A stretch of 42,851 bases of DNA, taken from Ectocarpus siliculosus (taxonomy: Eukaryota; Sar; Phaeophyceae; Ectocarpales; Ectocarpaceae). Of this stretch, positions 1 through 9,639 are shown piece by piece; position 1 is the stretch's first letter, and each line of letters starts with the position of its first letter. The DNA lies in the NCBI GenBank assembly GCA_000310025.1, contig FN648633.1, positions 1 to 42,851 on the forward strand. Reading direction: 5' to 3'. The position numbers and the translations under genes were made by a program. The notes beneath the pieces are model-generated. The model made no database searches. It was not told the DNA's origin and saw only the letters and a program-made list of their open reading frames with translations.

Positions 1-2280
1 TGACGATGATTCTAGAGGGCATGAACAGCAATCGATTTGTTTTTGTTTCCCCATATGAACAGCTACCTTTGCAGGGGGGCTGTCTACATGTTTGTTTGTT
101 GGCATTTTGATATTCGCGGAGTGTTCTTGCATGAACTCTGGAAATGTAAGGGGTATGTTTCGGGATGTGACAGGGGCTGTCTATAAGTTTGTTTAGTTTT
201 CTATCCGTTTCGTGGACAGCAACGGCGGCACCGATTTGCGTGTGCGCACTGTTTAGTTTGGTGCTCAACTACTATACTGGAGCAAGGAGTTGGCAGGAGT
301 GATTGTTAGGGCCAATGTGCTTTCCGAATACTCGTTTCTGTCGTCCAAGAAATTGTAACATTGTTTCGTTTGAGTTTTTGTGCCTACTCTTTGAAGCTGT
401 TTTCCTCAGAATTGTCCGTCCCCATTCCGATGTTTTTCTGATGCAGCGCTGCCGCTTGTTTGGTATTTGTCTGAGAATGGTTCTGTGCTGTTGACGGTTT
501 GAGATAATTTCCAGAGAAGGATGCATCGCCCAGCGGGGATGGAAACCACGGGCAACGGCGGTTTAGTGACAAATGTATGCGGTTTTGTGGATCCGGAATT
601 GTTTTTTTGTTTGGTTTTTGGTTTTGGCTTGTTTCGGCGTTCTTTCGGATTTGGTTTTGCGATTGAAATTGCACCTGCAAGAATATTTGACGGCATGAAG
701 GCTGCGTTGAAACTGTTCAGAAAGGATCGTGATGATGGAATAGGGTTATTGGTTTGAATCCTTGCGGCCATGTCGCGAAGGCCGCTACTATGGTTGTGCT
801 TGTTGTTTTTCTTTTTTCCTTCTGCGTGTGGCATTTTTTTAGGTAGAAGGCTCTATCTACGTTGTCCCCTGTGTATTTGGCGCCCCTTTCCATGTACCAT
901 CGGCCAGGGGTAACCCCTCTATTTATATAAAATGCTATGTCTTCGATGCTGTTGTCAATAATTGTCATTGGGGGGGGAATTGGTGTGTCATGACAATTAA
1001 CTGCCGCAATGTTACGAAGAATGGAATGTTTCGTCTGTTTTCGATGTTCGATTTGCAGAGTTCGGGAATTGACAATGCAGGTTGCGATTTTTGGTGTTGT
1101 TTCCAGTACCCAAACGTCACAAGATGCGTTTATCAAGTAGAGGGTTGATCCGTTCACGTCTGGTGTTCGGAGAAGGGGGGCCGTAGCCAGACATGTATGG
1201 GTAGGGTATGCAGGAAGAAAATAAAAAATGTATTGTAGGAAACTGAACGGAGGTTTGTGTTTGAGGGAAAATACTGAAAGAGGAAGGGGGGCCTATCTTT
1301 GTAGCACTCCATGACTCCAATGTACCTCGCGCTGTCAACCACGCAGGCAGGGCACGTAGCGATGTCACATGTTTCAAGGAGATTTCGTTTCTGAGGCAGG
1401 TTTGGTGTTGTTCCATGTTGCTGAGGTATTCTGGTTTGTAATTTCATCGTGTTTGTTGGACATTGAATTCAAAATTGGCCGATAGAAAATACTCGGAAGG
1501 ATTTTTTTTCTGCATTAATGGTCTTCGTGTTGTTATGAGGATGAGGCATTGTGGAGTCGAGCATTTTTGTACAATCATGATTTTTGTGCTTCTTGTGGAT
1601 TTGAAGTATCCTCGGAAAGTGATTTGTCCCGGACGGTGTTGGATGTGTTTGCATTCGTGTTTGTTTTCATTTGTTCCTGATATAACCCATTGCGGTTGTT
1701 TCCACGATTTGAGTTTTGGATGATTTGATATTGGGAATTTGAAATTCATGAGCAACCGATGGAAATTGTTGGTGGTGTTCCTGGTTTAATGGTTTGGAAC
1801 CGATGGGAATTCCAATCAAGTGTTTCTGGTTTAATGGTTTTTAGTGAATGTTTTGATCTTTGGAGATTCTGGATACAATGGAGACCGATGGAGATTCTGG
1901 TAGTAGGTGTTTCTGGTTCGTTTGCGACCAATGGAAGTTCGAACTAGTCTCTCTGGTTTAATGGTTTATGGTTGTTGCAAGAGAATGGGAGGAGAAACGA
2001 CTGTTGCACAATGACATTGATTGATTTCTGGAGTTTTTGGGATGGGTTTCGTGTGATGCATAATATAAGCAAGTTCGGGAATAATCTTGACAATGCAGCG
2101 AGCAGGGGGGCTGTTGGATGTACTCACAGCATTGACAGAATATTGCAACCGAGGAATGTTCCTAGAAGATGGAGCGGGGAATTTTGGGGGTTCCGCAGTG
2201 GTAATAAATTGGGGGAATGGTGGTACCATCTTTGCCACATATTCTTGTTTTCTGGGTATGCGTGTCTGCAACGGTGTTAG
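1..2280. other. G+T-rich segment without a convincing gene
   Basis: The plus strand is rich in T and G (many TTTG and TTGTTT tracts), so the minus strand is A+C-rich and poor in stop codons. That explains the long minus-strand open frames at 406-834, 717-1157, 1117-1447, 1444-1755 and 1966-2391. None shows a recognisable domain, steady third-position bias or a convincing splice context. One minus-strand stretch near 1290-1400 (a TCPAC motif in a Cys-containing peptide) looks slightly more protein-like, so a decayed coding relic cannot be excluded. The composition resembles the non-coding 3' interiors of elements B and C in this window, so this could be the tail of a similar LTR element, but no flanking LTR was found. 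Confidence 0.4.
1757..1970 (+). repeat. Degenerate direct repeats (TCTGGTTTAATGGTTT)
   Basis: The phrase CTGGTTTAATGGTTT recurs three times, near 1780, 1828 and 1950. It alternates with variants of 'ACCGATGGA(A/G)ATT' near 1757, 1798 and 1885. The copies are imperfect and unevenly spaced, so this is an old tandem array rather than a recent minisatellite. No coding or regulatory role is evident. Confidence 0.55.
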
Positions 2281-2317
2281 CCACGTGCCCTTGATTAATT
2301 CATCTTCATTTTTCCCG

Positions 2318-2460
2318 GCTATCACGCCCTGGGCTATCACGCCCGTGTCCATACTACCTATCCACCAGCTATCACGCTGCCAGGCTTTCACGCCTCTAGG
2401 CTATCACGCCATCACAACAGCTATCACAGCACCAGCGTCAACACATCAGAGCTATCACGC
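2318..2460 (+). repeat. Cluster of seven GCTATCACGC-type motifs
   Basis: Copies of GCTATCAC(G/A)(C/G) start at about 2318, 2333, 2368, 2384 (GCTTTCACGC variant), 2400, 2420 and 2451. Spacings are 15, 35, 16, 16, 20 and 31 bases. The motif is conserved while the spacers differ, unlike an ordinary tandem duplication. It could be a decayed minisatellite or an array of protein-binding sites. Nothing in the sequence decides between these. Confidence 0.6.
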
Positions 2461-3255
2461 TCCGGAACATCACAGATGCGGCGGGTTACCACACCCGCGG
2501 GCAGTTTACTGTATTTTATCGTTGCCGGCAAACTCGCCGCGCGGTTCATTTACTTTTGCCGTCTACAACTGCGCCGGGTGCACCAAGCCACCCAACAGCG
2601 CCGCCGCAGGTCAAATGTTGACGAACATGTGCCACCAAAGAACTTCACCTTTAAGCTGGTTTCCAGGCACACTCGAACCGACAGCTAGAGCAAAACCTCA
2701 CAGACCGCGCCACGCTCCCTCCATCACTTCCCTCCACCGAGCTCGCTCTAGATGGCGCGTTGGGATATTCAACTGCTGCGTGAATAGTTTTATTTCGCCG
2801 CATCATGTTATCATGTTATATATACAAGGGCTCCGGACTTCGGGCGCAGAGGCGCCCTCGTCCTCAGTAGTAGGCTTAAAAAGGGAAGGTGTGAAGGCTG
2901 TGGACAGCATACCAAGGGCATGAAGCCGCAGGGTGACCGAATGAACGGTGTGAAGATGTTCGCGTTGTATTCGAGAAATAAATGTGCCGTTCCCGGTGTA
3001 ACATGATGAAGCCAAAAGAGTCGCGTGTACGTGATTTTTTGTCTAGCTTCGCCCGGTGCGGAAGAAAAGGAGATGTAAGCTATGGTCGCCTCCCTATTCT
3101 TGCGCCGGTAAGAACGTAGTAACACTCAGGCAACGTTCTCTAAGTGGCTTTCCTGTGGCCAATATCCTCCCCAAAGGGGCCAAAGAAAGAACGAACACTG
3201 CAACTGTTCGACGGTATTCCGGTAGTTGATGTTACTTGTGTAACGCTGCCTAACT
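2461..3255. other. Intergenic stretch, no gene seen
   Basis: No domain, splice-supported exon or repeat array was recognised. A plus-strand frame stays open from 2087 to 2923, but it crosses the motif cluster and its translation is low-complexity and unlike known families. Confidence 0.4.
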
Positions 3256-3415
3256 GTCATATTCACACTTCTTCAGTGTCGCGCCTTTCTCTAATATCCC
3301 CCTCTAATGTTCTGGAGCTATGATTTTAACTTTTTCGGTGTCGTCCCGCTCGAATGGTCATATTCTAATTTCTCCAGTGTAATGTCGCACCCTTCTCTAA
3401 TGTCCCCCTCTAATG
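3256..3415 (+). repeat. Short direct duplication (~55 bp, two copies)
   Basis: 3256-3309 and 3357-3415 share the order GTCATATTC, then a CAGTGT block, then a TTCTCTAAT(A/G)TCCCCCTC block ending in TAATG. They are separated by about 47 bases. The copies have diverged by several substitutions and small indels. Confidence 0.6.
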
Positions 3416-3858
3416 ACGCCAATATGCGGTATCCCGCACAATGTGAAAGGAGCCGAACACCTACAACATTCAGACAAAGTAAGAACAAACGCCGCACACA
3501 GTGGTTTGACGGCGTTGCCGCTAGTTGACGGTGAAAGAGTTGACGCCTCCCGCCTCGGGTCATCGTTGCCCCTTACGGCCCTGGTGGTTATTGCTGATTA
3601 CCACTGCGGAAGGTAAGGTTTCTTTTGCTGCCTTGTACGCAGGTCTCGAGCTTCTTAATGTTGAAGCGTGACGGTGATGGCCGTGATGATGTCGGTGATG
3701 GTGCAGGCGGTAGGGTGCCTGCGCTGGCGGCAGAATGCAATTATTGGGGAGATGGATGTAAGAGCGTGTACGTGTCATAACCGTATAATGTAAATTTAGA
3801 GCAGAAGAAAGAGGTTGTTGGGGAGGAGGTAATGTGGAGGCATTCATAAAGTGGATGT
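3416..3858. other. No gene seen
   Basis: A minus-strand frame (3560-3847) is open but His/Pro-rich with no recognisable family. The Helitron similarity ends upstream of it. Confidence 0.35.
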
Positions 3859-4680
3859 TTATCTGGGCATCAAAAGTTCGTTTAGCTGCGATGATTTCTT
3901 CGACACGGAATAGTTCTCATAATGTTGTTGGAGGTCGAATATGCCGTGGTAAGCACGTTCATGCAAGGTGAGCATTGAAGGCGCTGGCGGTTCAGTCCAT
4001 GTCTTTTTTTGAATACAGCCTGCGCCTAATGCAGAAAATCCGAAAAGCCCGTTGTGTCGTGATATCACACCGTTTCATGGAATAATTGGTGGAAGTTAGT
4101 TAGAAGTTAATGAATTTGGTAGTTTCAAACAGCGCCATAAGATGGTGGGGGATAGATTGGAGAGGATGGATACACGACTTGCCTTTGTTACAACAATTTA
4201 ATCCCTTTTCTTCTTTCCAAAGTATAGCATTGCAGTGAGAACATGTGGTATTTTGTGGAGCATCCAAATCCGTGTGTTCTAGCTCAAAAGGTGCCGAGGG
4301 GAAGTCGAATGATTGCGAGTCAATGTCTTGCACTCCAAGGCAGATTTGGTTATTAGCATCACCGCGATGGCTGTCTAGACTGGGTGCCGGTAACCTTGGT
4401 GCACGATTCCTCATTTGGCTAAAATGTTGACGTATCATATCGAGTTCAGGGTCTGAGTCGGGTGGTGTGTTATTGTTTGCATTGCGACGTCTACATTCCG
4501 CTAAGATTTCAGCTTGCGCGTTATCCGGACAGGTTTGTTTGTGGTGTTCGAGTTTCAGGCGTCGTTCGGGGTTGCGTGAGCGATCTTCGTTGGGTATTTC
4601 GACGAGCTGAAGGTGTTCGTCGATTTGGAGTTGTTGGTACGTTCCTCGAGGGAGTGTTACTCTCGCTGAGGGTGTGGATT
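3859..4680 (-). pseudogene. Helitron replicase/helicase N-terminal fragment, frameshifted
   Basis: Two minus-strand frames together match the region that precedes the Rep domain in Helitron transposase proteins. The upper frame (4680 to 4100) is charged and Arg/Glu-rich, followed by a zinc-finger-like part. There a CxxC pair (4232-4243) is followed by W-x-E-E and a CCxxGK motif (about 4180-4200), then a Pro/Leu stretch, in the order typical of Helitron ORFs. The lower frame (4068 to 3859) continues with the 'NGLF.FSALGA' element and a following 'TLHERAYH' segment, also characteristic of Helitrons. The two parts are joined by an in-frame TAA and a frame change near 4060-4100, where a short repeat shared with 6295-6336 sits. 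No Rep HUH motif or helicase domain follows, and no TC/CTRR termini were found. Family assignment is from motif recall. Confidence 0.72.
4057..4098 (-). repeat. Inverted-orientation repeat copy 1 with GTGATATCAC palindrome
   Basis: Read on the minus strand, this ~42-base block matches 6295-6336 on the plus strand with few differences. It includes CCATGAAACGGTGTGATATC and the perfect palindrome GTGATATCAC (4059-4068). It coincides with the frame break in the Helitron relic. Confidence 0.65.
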
Positions 4681-4697
4681 GTCACGTGCAGTAGTAT

Positions 4698-4887
4698 GTG
4701 ATCGTGTTTGGCGATTTTGAGATGCGGCTGCTGAACGAGTTACCCAATGAATTGACGTCAGCCGACATCGATGATTGTCAGACATGGGGTGACATCTTTA
4801 CTCTATTGATAGTTGGCGAAAACCAGTTGCAGATGGCAACAATCTACCTTGAATTTCTTGAGACGAAATGGAAACACGCGTCTTACT
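4698..4887 (+). other. Weak plus-strand exon candidate
   Basis: A 63-codon open stretch reads as a plausible leucine-rich helical peptide (for example QMATIYLEFLETKWKH). It ends head-on against the minus-strand terminal exon. Third-position bias is modest and no clear splice pair frames it, so it may be chance. Confidence 0.18.
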
Positions 4888-5095
4888 TCAGAGGTCGGCG
4901 TGGTGGGTAGTTCCCAGGTCGCGGTGCTCGTTGGTCTTGTTGAGGATCTCGTTGATGGTCTGGTCCCACAGGCGGCGGGCGCACTGGTAGTGCAGCGGCG
5001 GGGAGTCTCAATCCTTGATGATCAGGCGTCCTCGACGATCTCGCCCGTGCACCGGTCGGCCAGGTCTTCCTCGTTAGTCGCTGCGTCGGGACACC
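4888..5095 (-). pseudogene. Candidate terminal exon of the Cys-rich minus-strand gene, frame broken
   Basis: After a pyrimidine-rich tract ending in CAAG (acceptor at about 5096), the minus strand reads a GC3-biased segment rich in Asp/Glu with one Cys (CPDAATNEEDLADRC). It then runs into TGA. A second GC3-biased segment in another frame (LHYQCARRLWDQTINEILN and on) ends at TGA 4888-4890. The two frames are offset around 5025-5045, implying a frameshift, a sequencing error or a missed mini-intron. It lies downstream of exons 5704-5962 and 5445-5548 on the same strand and is probably their 3' part. The phase does not match the second exon directly, so another exon or a mutation is needed. No family was recognised. 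Confidence 0.4.
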
Positions 5096-5444
5096 CTTGC
5101 AGTGGATATCGGATGGGTGACAGGGAAAAATATAAGGAAAAAAAATCGCATGGTTTTACATTATAAAAAAATGATATTTTTATTTATGACGTCGACGGTT
5201 GAATTCGGTGCACTGATAGGGGAAAATATAAGGAACATATGTCACATGGTCTCCCCATACTAAAAAATGCTAATTTTTTTATGACGTCGACTGGTGAACA
5301 CGGTGTACTTTTGTGACATATGGGTAACTAGTTTACAGCAACAGTCGGATGCATCCGCGTACCCATATCTAGGTAACTACGCACACACACGACTCGTCAC
5401 TACACAATCGCGTTCCGATGTAAACGGGTGTACACATGATTTAC
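5096..5444. other. Probable intron of the minus-strand Cys-rich gene
   Basis: This AT-richer stretch has two similar blocks (about 5105-5175 and 5219-5295): each has GGGAAAAATATAAGGA or a variant, and then ATGACGTCGAC. It lies between two coding segments of the minus-strand gene, with a GTAAAT donor at 5444 and a CAAG acceptor at 5096. An additional small exon inside cannot be excluded. Confidence 0.4.
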
Positions 5445-5548
5445 CCCGATAAGGCTGGCGGGGGCGACGGTGACGTGCATGAACTTCTTGCCGTCCGAAG
5501 ACTTGGCACCAGCGCGAAGACGCCACACCGCGTGGATAATATTCCACT
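5445..5548 (-). CDS. Internal exon of unidentified Cys-rich gene
   Basis: A 104-base exon lies between the acceptor TTATTGTCAG (minus strand, just above 5548) and a GGG|GTAAAT donor at 5445/5444. It reads in the phase left by the upstream exon (one base plus two bases make a Glu codon). It encodes about 35 residues, including HAVWRLRAGAKSSDGKKF and a hydrophobic end. The phase match is the main evidence that both exons belong to one gene. G/C-ending codons dominate. The family is not recognised. Confidence 0.6.
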
Positions 5549-5703
5549 CTGACAATAACAGCAAGGGCATTGCTGTGGAGAGATTTAGCGGTTGCGGTTG
5601 CGATGCAGTTTCATGCCAGGCCTTCATGCAGCACCTGAACAACATTCAGGCACACATCAGTCGGAAACTACTTGATACAATCAAAGAGAGAACTTTCTTT
5701 TAC

Positions 5704-5962
5704 CTTTGTAGCCGCGGCTGTTGACCTGGTCGGTTGGGATCCCGAGCGAAGGAGTACCTCCCATCGGGGCGAGGCAGAGCTGGCACGGCTTGTGGTACGT
5801 TGTCGACGGGGTGGGGATGGTGCAGGATACGCTGCAACTGTCCGCGTCGGGGTTGTTGGTACGGTCGCAAGGGGCAAACTTGCCATTACCGTCGCGCTTG
5901 TTTATGAGTTTGAGGTGACCGCCGTCGCAGTGGGGCCCGGGGCAAGGCCAGTTGGGGTTGCC
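5704..5962 (-). CDS. Exon of unidentified Cys-rich, possibly secreted, protein
   Basis: The minus strand encodes a Cys/Pro-rich segment with a C-P-G-P-H-C start and later single and paired cysteines (PC.R, CSVSC, PCQLC), all with strong G/C third-position bias. It ends at AAAG|GTAAAAG (5704/5703), a good donor. The upstream edge is placed at a TACAACAG acceptor (5963-5965). The frame is open to 6136, so the exon may instead begin at a Met near 6049 or 6136. The spacing of at least eight cysteines suggests a disulfide-stabilised extracellular domain. That is inference, because no signal peptide was located and no family was recognised. The next exon is 5445-5548. Confidence 0.6.
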
Positions 5963-6129
5963 CTGTTGTACAGGGCGGCGGTGCACACTACGACTCTCTG
6001 ACTGGGTGGACTTACGCTTTGCTGGGGAGCTACGGGAGAGGGCGTTCATGTTGTGTTGCAGCTGAAGGTCGACGCGGGAATGAGAGGAGAGGATGTCGAA
6101 AGTGGGAGTGACCGGGATGTATGTGCACT

Positions 6130-6340
6130 CTTTCATTCATTCTGCATTGACTAACTTCTGACTAATTTCCAGCAGATATTCTAACTTCTGGCACACCTCC
6201 AGCAGTTATCCCATGAAATGTGCACTCTTTCATTCACTCTGCATAGTTATCTTGTGACTAAACTTCCACCAATTATTCTAACTTCCGACTATTGTAACTT
6301 CCACCAATTTTTCCATGAAACGGTGTGATATCACGAAAAG
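6130..6340 (+). repeat. Degenerate repeats around CTAACTTC / TGCACTCTTTCATTCA
   Basis: Two copies of 'GTGCACTCTTTCATTCA(T/C)TCTGCAT' (about 6122 and 6220) are each followed by runs of (T)AACTTC(T/C) and CCAGCAG or CCACCAATT phrases. The block ends in the palindrome-bearing unit 6295-6336, which matches the inverted copy at 4057-4098. Confidence 0.55.
6295..6336 (+). repeat. Inverted-orientation repeat copy 2 with GTGATATCAC palindrome
   Basis: This is the plus-strand partner of 4057-4098. The palindrome lies at 6325-6334. The copies face each other and flank the Helitron relic and the minus-strand Cys-rich gene. Confidence 0.65.
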
Positions 6341-6390
6341 TTGATCTCTGTATATATACATACGATGTAGCGCAGTCTACAGCACCTTCA

Positions 6391-6436
6391 ATACAACAAC
6401 AGCAGTACAACAACAACAACAGCAGTGTTCACAGTA
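6391..6436 (+). repeat. (CAA)n/(CAG)n simple repeat
   Basis: A run of CAACAACAGCAG and CAACAACAACAACAGCAG trinucleotides. Confidence 0.8.
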
Positions 6437-6439
6437 TTG

Positions 6440-8100
6440 ATTGATGATGCCGTGAGATTTGCGTGCATGTTCAAGCTCAAAACAGAGTAGAGCAAGTTAA
6501 GTCTAAAGTTGTGGCATACCACAACAACAACGATCAATCTACATTTGTCAAATCTTCCTTGCTACATACAGCTGCAGAATATTAGGAACAATAAAATCAC
6601 ACATGGAAAGATGCAGAATAGGGTGTTTGCGAAATGGTCTCCCATTTCAGTCTTGGAAGTTTGAAGGAATTCCGGCCCAAGATTGAATTTTTGTTTCAAA
6701 AATAGCTTGCGAAGACCGGAGCGCAATATTTCAGTCTTGAACATGTGGAAATTTCCTAGAACGTTGCGTTCAATACGACGGAGCCCCTTTGCCGGCGGCG
6801 GCAGACATATGGTTGAGCCGACTCGGAACACCAAACATATTTATTTCCGAGCTTCCGCTTTCACCCCAACAAGGCTACTACTCCACCATCACTGCACCCT
6901 CACCCACCCCCAGTCATGGAGAATACTGATGGAGGAGCAACGTACTAATTCATGAACAGGCGGTTGGCCCAGTTCAGTTATTACCGGGAGTGCATGGGAA
7001 GCGTAGGGCCGCAAAAAGCGGAGGCATGCATGTGTGTACGTACCCCTTCAGCACGCCAACAAGTTGTGATACATATCGCAGTCAGTCAGTCGTCGACGGA
7101 GTCGATCGTTTCCTGTCAAACAAATCACCACAGCACGGTCCACAGGACGCACGCGCTGCAGCTCCTCACGCCCCCACGCCGCTTGAAGCATCCCCATCTC
7201 CATCACCTCCGCCGCCTCCACCACCTGTGCCGCACTCCTGAGATCTATGCCGCCCGCCTCACCCCCTCACCCTCCTCACGCCGCGGCTTGATGTGTCACT
7301 TATTATGAGCATATGCATGTAGAGCGGCATGCTTCTGTCCACGCATAAACATTTAAGATGAAGCAAAAGTTGCACCATGTCGGCAGCATGCAATGCGCAC
7401 CGGGTGTGCGGTGCAGCGACGTTTGTCTGACCGTCTGTGGTCTGGCGGCACTGCTGCTGTTTGTAGTTGGTTCGCCATGCATGGTGTCGTCTACGGTGGC
7501 CAAGGTGTGTGTGTTTGGGCAGCTCCACGGGATGGTGCGGCGGTGTCGGGAGGACGTCGGGAGTATCTCGGGGTGTGTAGGCCAATCAAAAATTGTTCCT
7601 TCAAAGACCAAAATGAGCAAGACTGAATTCAAGCTTTCCTGCGGTCTTTGGGGGCAATTCCATAAAGCAAAAGATTGAATTCCTAAAGATCCACCGGTCT
7701 TCGGCGCTCGGGGGGATCAAAAAGACCAAGATGAAACTGAAATTTCAACTTCGCAAACACCGTAATATGTGCAACTTGGAGGGTGTGTGTGGCATATACG
7801 TACTGTAGTACGTACGTAACCTCCGTGCGGTGACAATACACGATGCACATACATACTCCAGTTCGCGTTGCTTCCGCTAGAGAAGAAGGCGACAGGATGC
7901 ATGCATGCACTACTACTGTACCTACCTACAACGCATACCATATAGTACGGACAGTCTGTCGATATCTATCTACAGATGAGACCACGCGGCACAAAAAAGT
8001 CTGTGCTAGGTACTGCTTGTATGCTTGTACTTCAAGTATGTGTCATGATTTATGAGTTGACGTTCTCCGAAATCTCATCCAATGAGCTGCGTGATTCTTT
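6440..8100. other. Intergenic stretch, no gene seen
   Basis: Open frames on both strands are short and mutually overlapping, with no domain or splice support. A near-palindrome (ACGTACTGTAGTACGT, around 7798-7813) and a Pro-codon-rich stretch near 7190-7230 were seen. Neither supports a gene. Confidence 0.4.
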
Positions 8101-8173
8101 AGAGATCACAGTCCCTTGATGTCCCTTGCGTAGACGCGCCCGGACGCACGATATTTAGCCGTACTTTACGGTG

Positions 8174-8428
8174 CTGTAACTCGGCTCGCCCTTGGAGTCT
8201 AGAGCTCGCGACAGGGGCGCTGTGGTCTCGAGAGTGGCACGCCCACGTCGGCGAAGGCAGCCGAAAAATTTGTTTGAACCCCATTTAAAAACAATTAAAA
8301 CTGATTTACCGCACCGCAACGTCTAGCTCAATGACTGAAATAGTGGTTGCGTGCATTCACCGTCCTGTAACTCTACTCGCCTTTGGAGTTTCGAGCTCGC
8401 GACAGGGGCGATGCGATCCAGAGACTGG
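8174..8428 (+). repeat. Pair of ~64-bp direct repeats
   Basis: 8174-8236 and 8365-8428 share the order TGTAACTC, GCTCGCC, TTGGAGT, then GAGCTCGCGACAGGGGCG and a terminal GA(G)ACTGGC-like end. They are about 191 bases apart. Identity is high in the GAGCTCGCGACAGGGGCG core and lower outside. Confidence 0.6.
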
Positions 8429-8572
8429 CCCGCTGCAGCGGGCAACAACCGGCAAAAAAAAAAGTATCAAGGCGACCGCGAACTGATGCACCGCAAAAAA
8501 ACGTTTTGCTTTTAGAGTGCAACAATGGTTGAACTCTTGCGTCTCAGGCCTCCGACATAATTGTAGTTAAGT

Positions 8573-8829
8573 CTATACTCACAGGATGGTCGTCGTGACG
8601 TGATACATTTCTTGTTAATAGTATGGAAAAAAATAAAAAAAGATGGCTCGATTTTTGTATTTCTACAGCAGTATGGACCAGACGCCGACTGTAAATGGAA
8701 GTCGTACGAGTGTCGACTCAGTTGTGCTGTCACAGCATCTTCCACGCACTTCTGCCAGTGCTGGTTTGTCGATTGGAGTCTTGTAGGTCGAGATACAGCA
8801 GTGGGATTCTCGGGTTGTGGAGGCAAAAG
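8573..8829 (+). repeat. Dispersed ~257-bp repeat, copy 1
   Basis: Nearly identical to 10295-10552 (offset 1722-1723). It starts at TATACTCACAGGATGG and ends at GGGTTGTGGAGG. The plus strand is open and encodes the same Cys/Trp-containing peptide (QQYGPDADC, then CQCWFVDWSLVGRD) in both full copies. A third, rearranged copy lies within 8853-9265. The shared coding frame hints at an old domain repeat or a mobile-element fragment. The family is unknown. Confidence 0.7.
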
Positions 8830-8852
8830 TGAACCAGAGCAAAATATTTCAT

Positions 8853-9265
8853 GCATAGCTCGATTACTGCTGTGTTTTTGCAACAGCAGTATGGACTAGA
8901 CGCCGAACGACGTCCGCGTACTACCGCAACGACCTAACTGGATGGGATACTTCCTGCAACGGCGAACCACAGTACAGTGCGATACAAACATCCGTTCGTG
9001 TGTCGCGCGGCTGCCACATGTGTCGACGACAGGTACACGTAGAGCTCTCACCATGTTGTCGTTATTACCGCGCAGGAGGACCCCTCGGAGATCTTCCACA
9101 TGGTGCTACAACGACAGCAGTACTACTGTACATAGATGTCGTAGGAGAGTGGAGTTGTGCTGTCACGGCATCTTCCACGCACTCTCCAACCGGTGCTTGC
9201 GTCGATTGGAGTCTTGTAGGCCGAAATACAAGAGTGGGTTGGGTTCACGGGTTGTGGAAGCAAAC
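8853..9265 (+). repeat. Dispersed repeat, copy 2 (diverged, with extra sequence)
   Basis: 8853-8910 resembles the start of the unit (AGCTCGATT then AGCAGTATGGACTAGACGCC). 9140-9265 resembles its end (GTTGTGCTGTCAC, CATCTTCCACGCACT, GATTGGAGTCTTGTAGG, GGGTTGTGGA). About 230 unrelated bases separate the two halves. Confidence 0.6.
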
Positions 9266-9462
9266 CTGCCTGCAACAACAGAGAAGGCGGTGTTCTATTT
9301 ACTATAATAGAGCATCCCGCTCAACTTTTTTTTTTTGCGACATGTGGTTGCATATTTCTTTGCCACTGTCGAAAAAGACCGCTGGATCTTTACGCAGTCC
9401 ACCTTTCGCATTTATCATTTTACACCGAACGACGCAGGACGGGTCGACCTTCATCATTCATT

Positions 9463-9482
9463 GTTGTTGTTGTTGTTGTCTT
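9463..9482 (+). repeat. (TTG)n simple repeat
   Basis: Six TTG units in a row. Confidence 0.8.
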
Positions 9483-9539
9483 CACATGAAAAACCGTTCC
9501 GATCTCTCTATACCCAGTAACTTCATAATACTCGTAGTA

Positions 9540-9632
9540 TACCTGTTGGAAATTGTGGGAATCCCTTCATTCCGAGAGAGCCACAGGTCGGCATCCGGCC
9601 TTTTCTTTTTTTGTATGCACTTTTCATATATG
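9540..9632 (-). repeat. Dispersed ~90-bp repeat, inverted partner of 35127-35219
   Basis: Read on the minus strand, this block matches 35127-35219 almost base for base over the central ~80 bases. In that orientation both encode the same basic peptide (SAYKKRKGRMPTCGSLGM and on). The match breaks sharply after TTCCAACAGG at one side. On the minus strand the frame continues in a basic, Lys/Arg-rich peptide (9771 to 9523). No family was identified. Confidence 0.75.
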
Positions 9633-9639
9633 CACTTTT

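Noticed and set aside
406-2391. Series of long minus-strand open frames at the left edge
   Set aside because: The minus strand is A+C-rich and T-poor, so stop codons are rare. The translations have no domains and the open pieces are separated by stops.
2087-2923. 278-codon plus-strand open frame
   Set aside because: It crosses the GCTATCACGC cluster and has low-complexity Ser/Pro/His content, no codon bias and no recognisable domain.
7798-7813. Palindrome ACGTACTGTAGTACGT
   Set aside because: Isolated short inverted repeat with no flanking direct repeats or partner copies seen.
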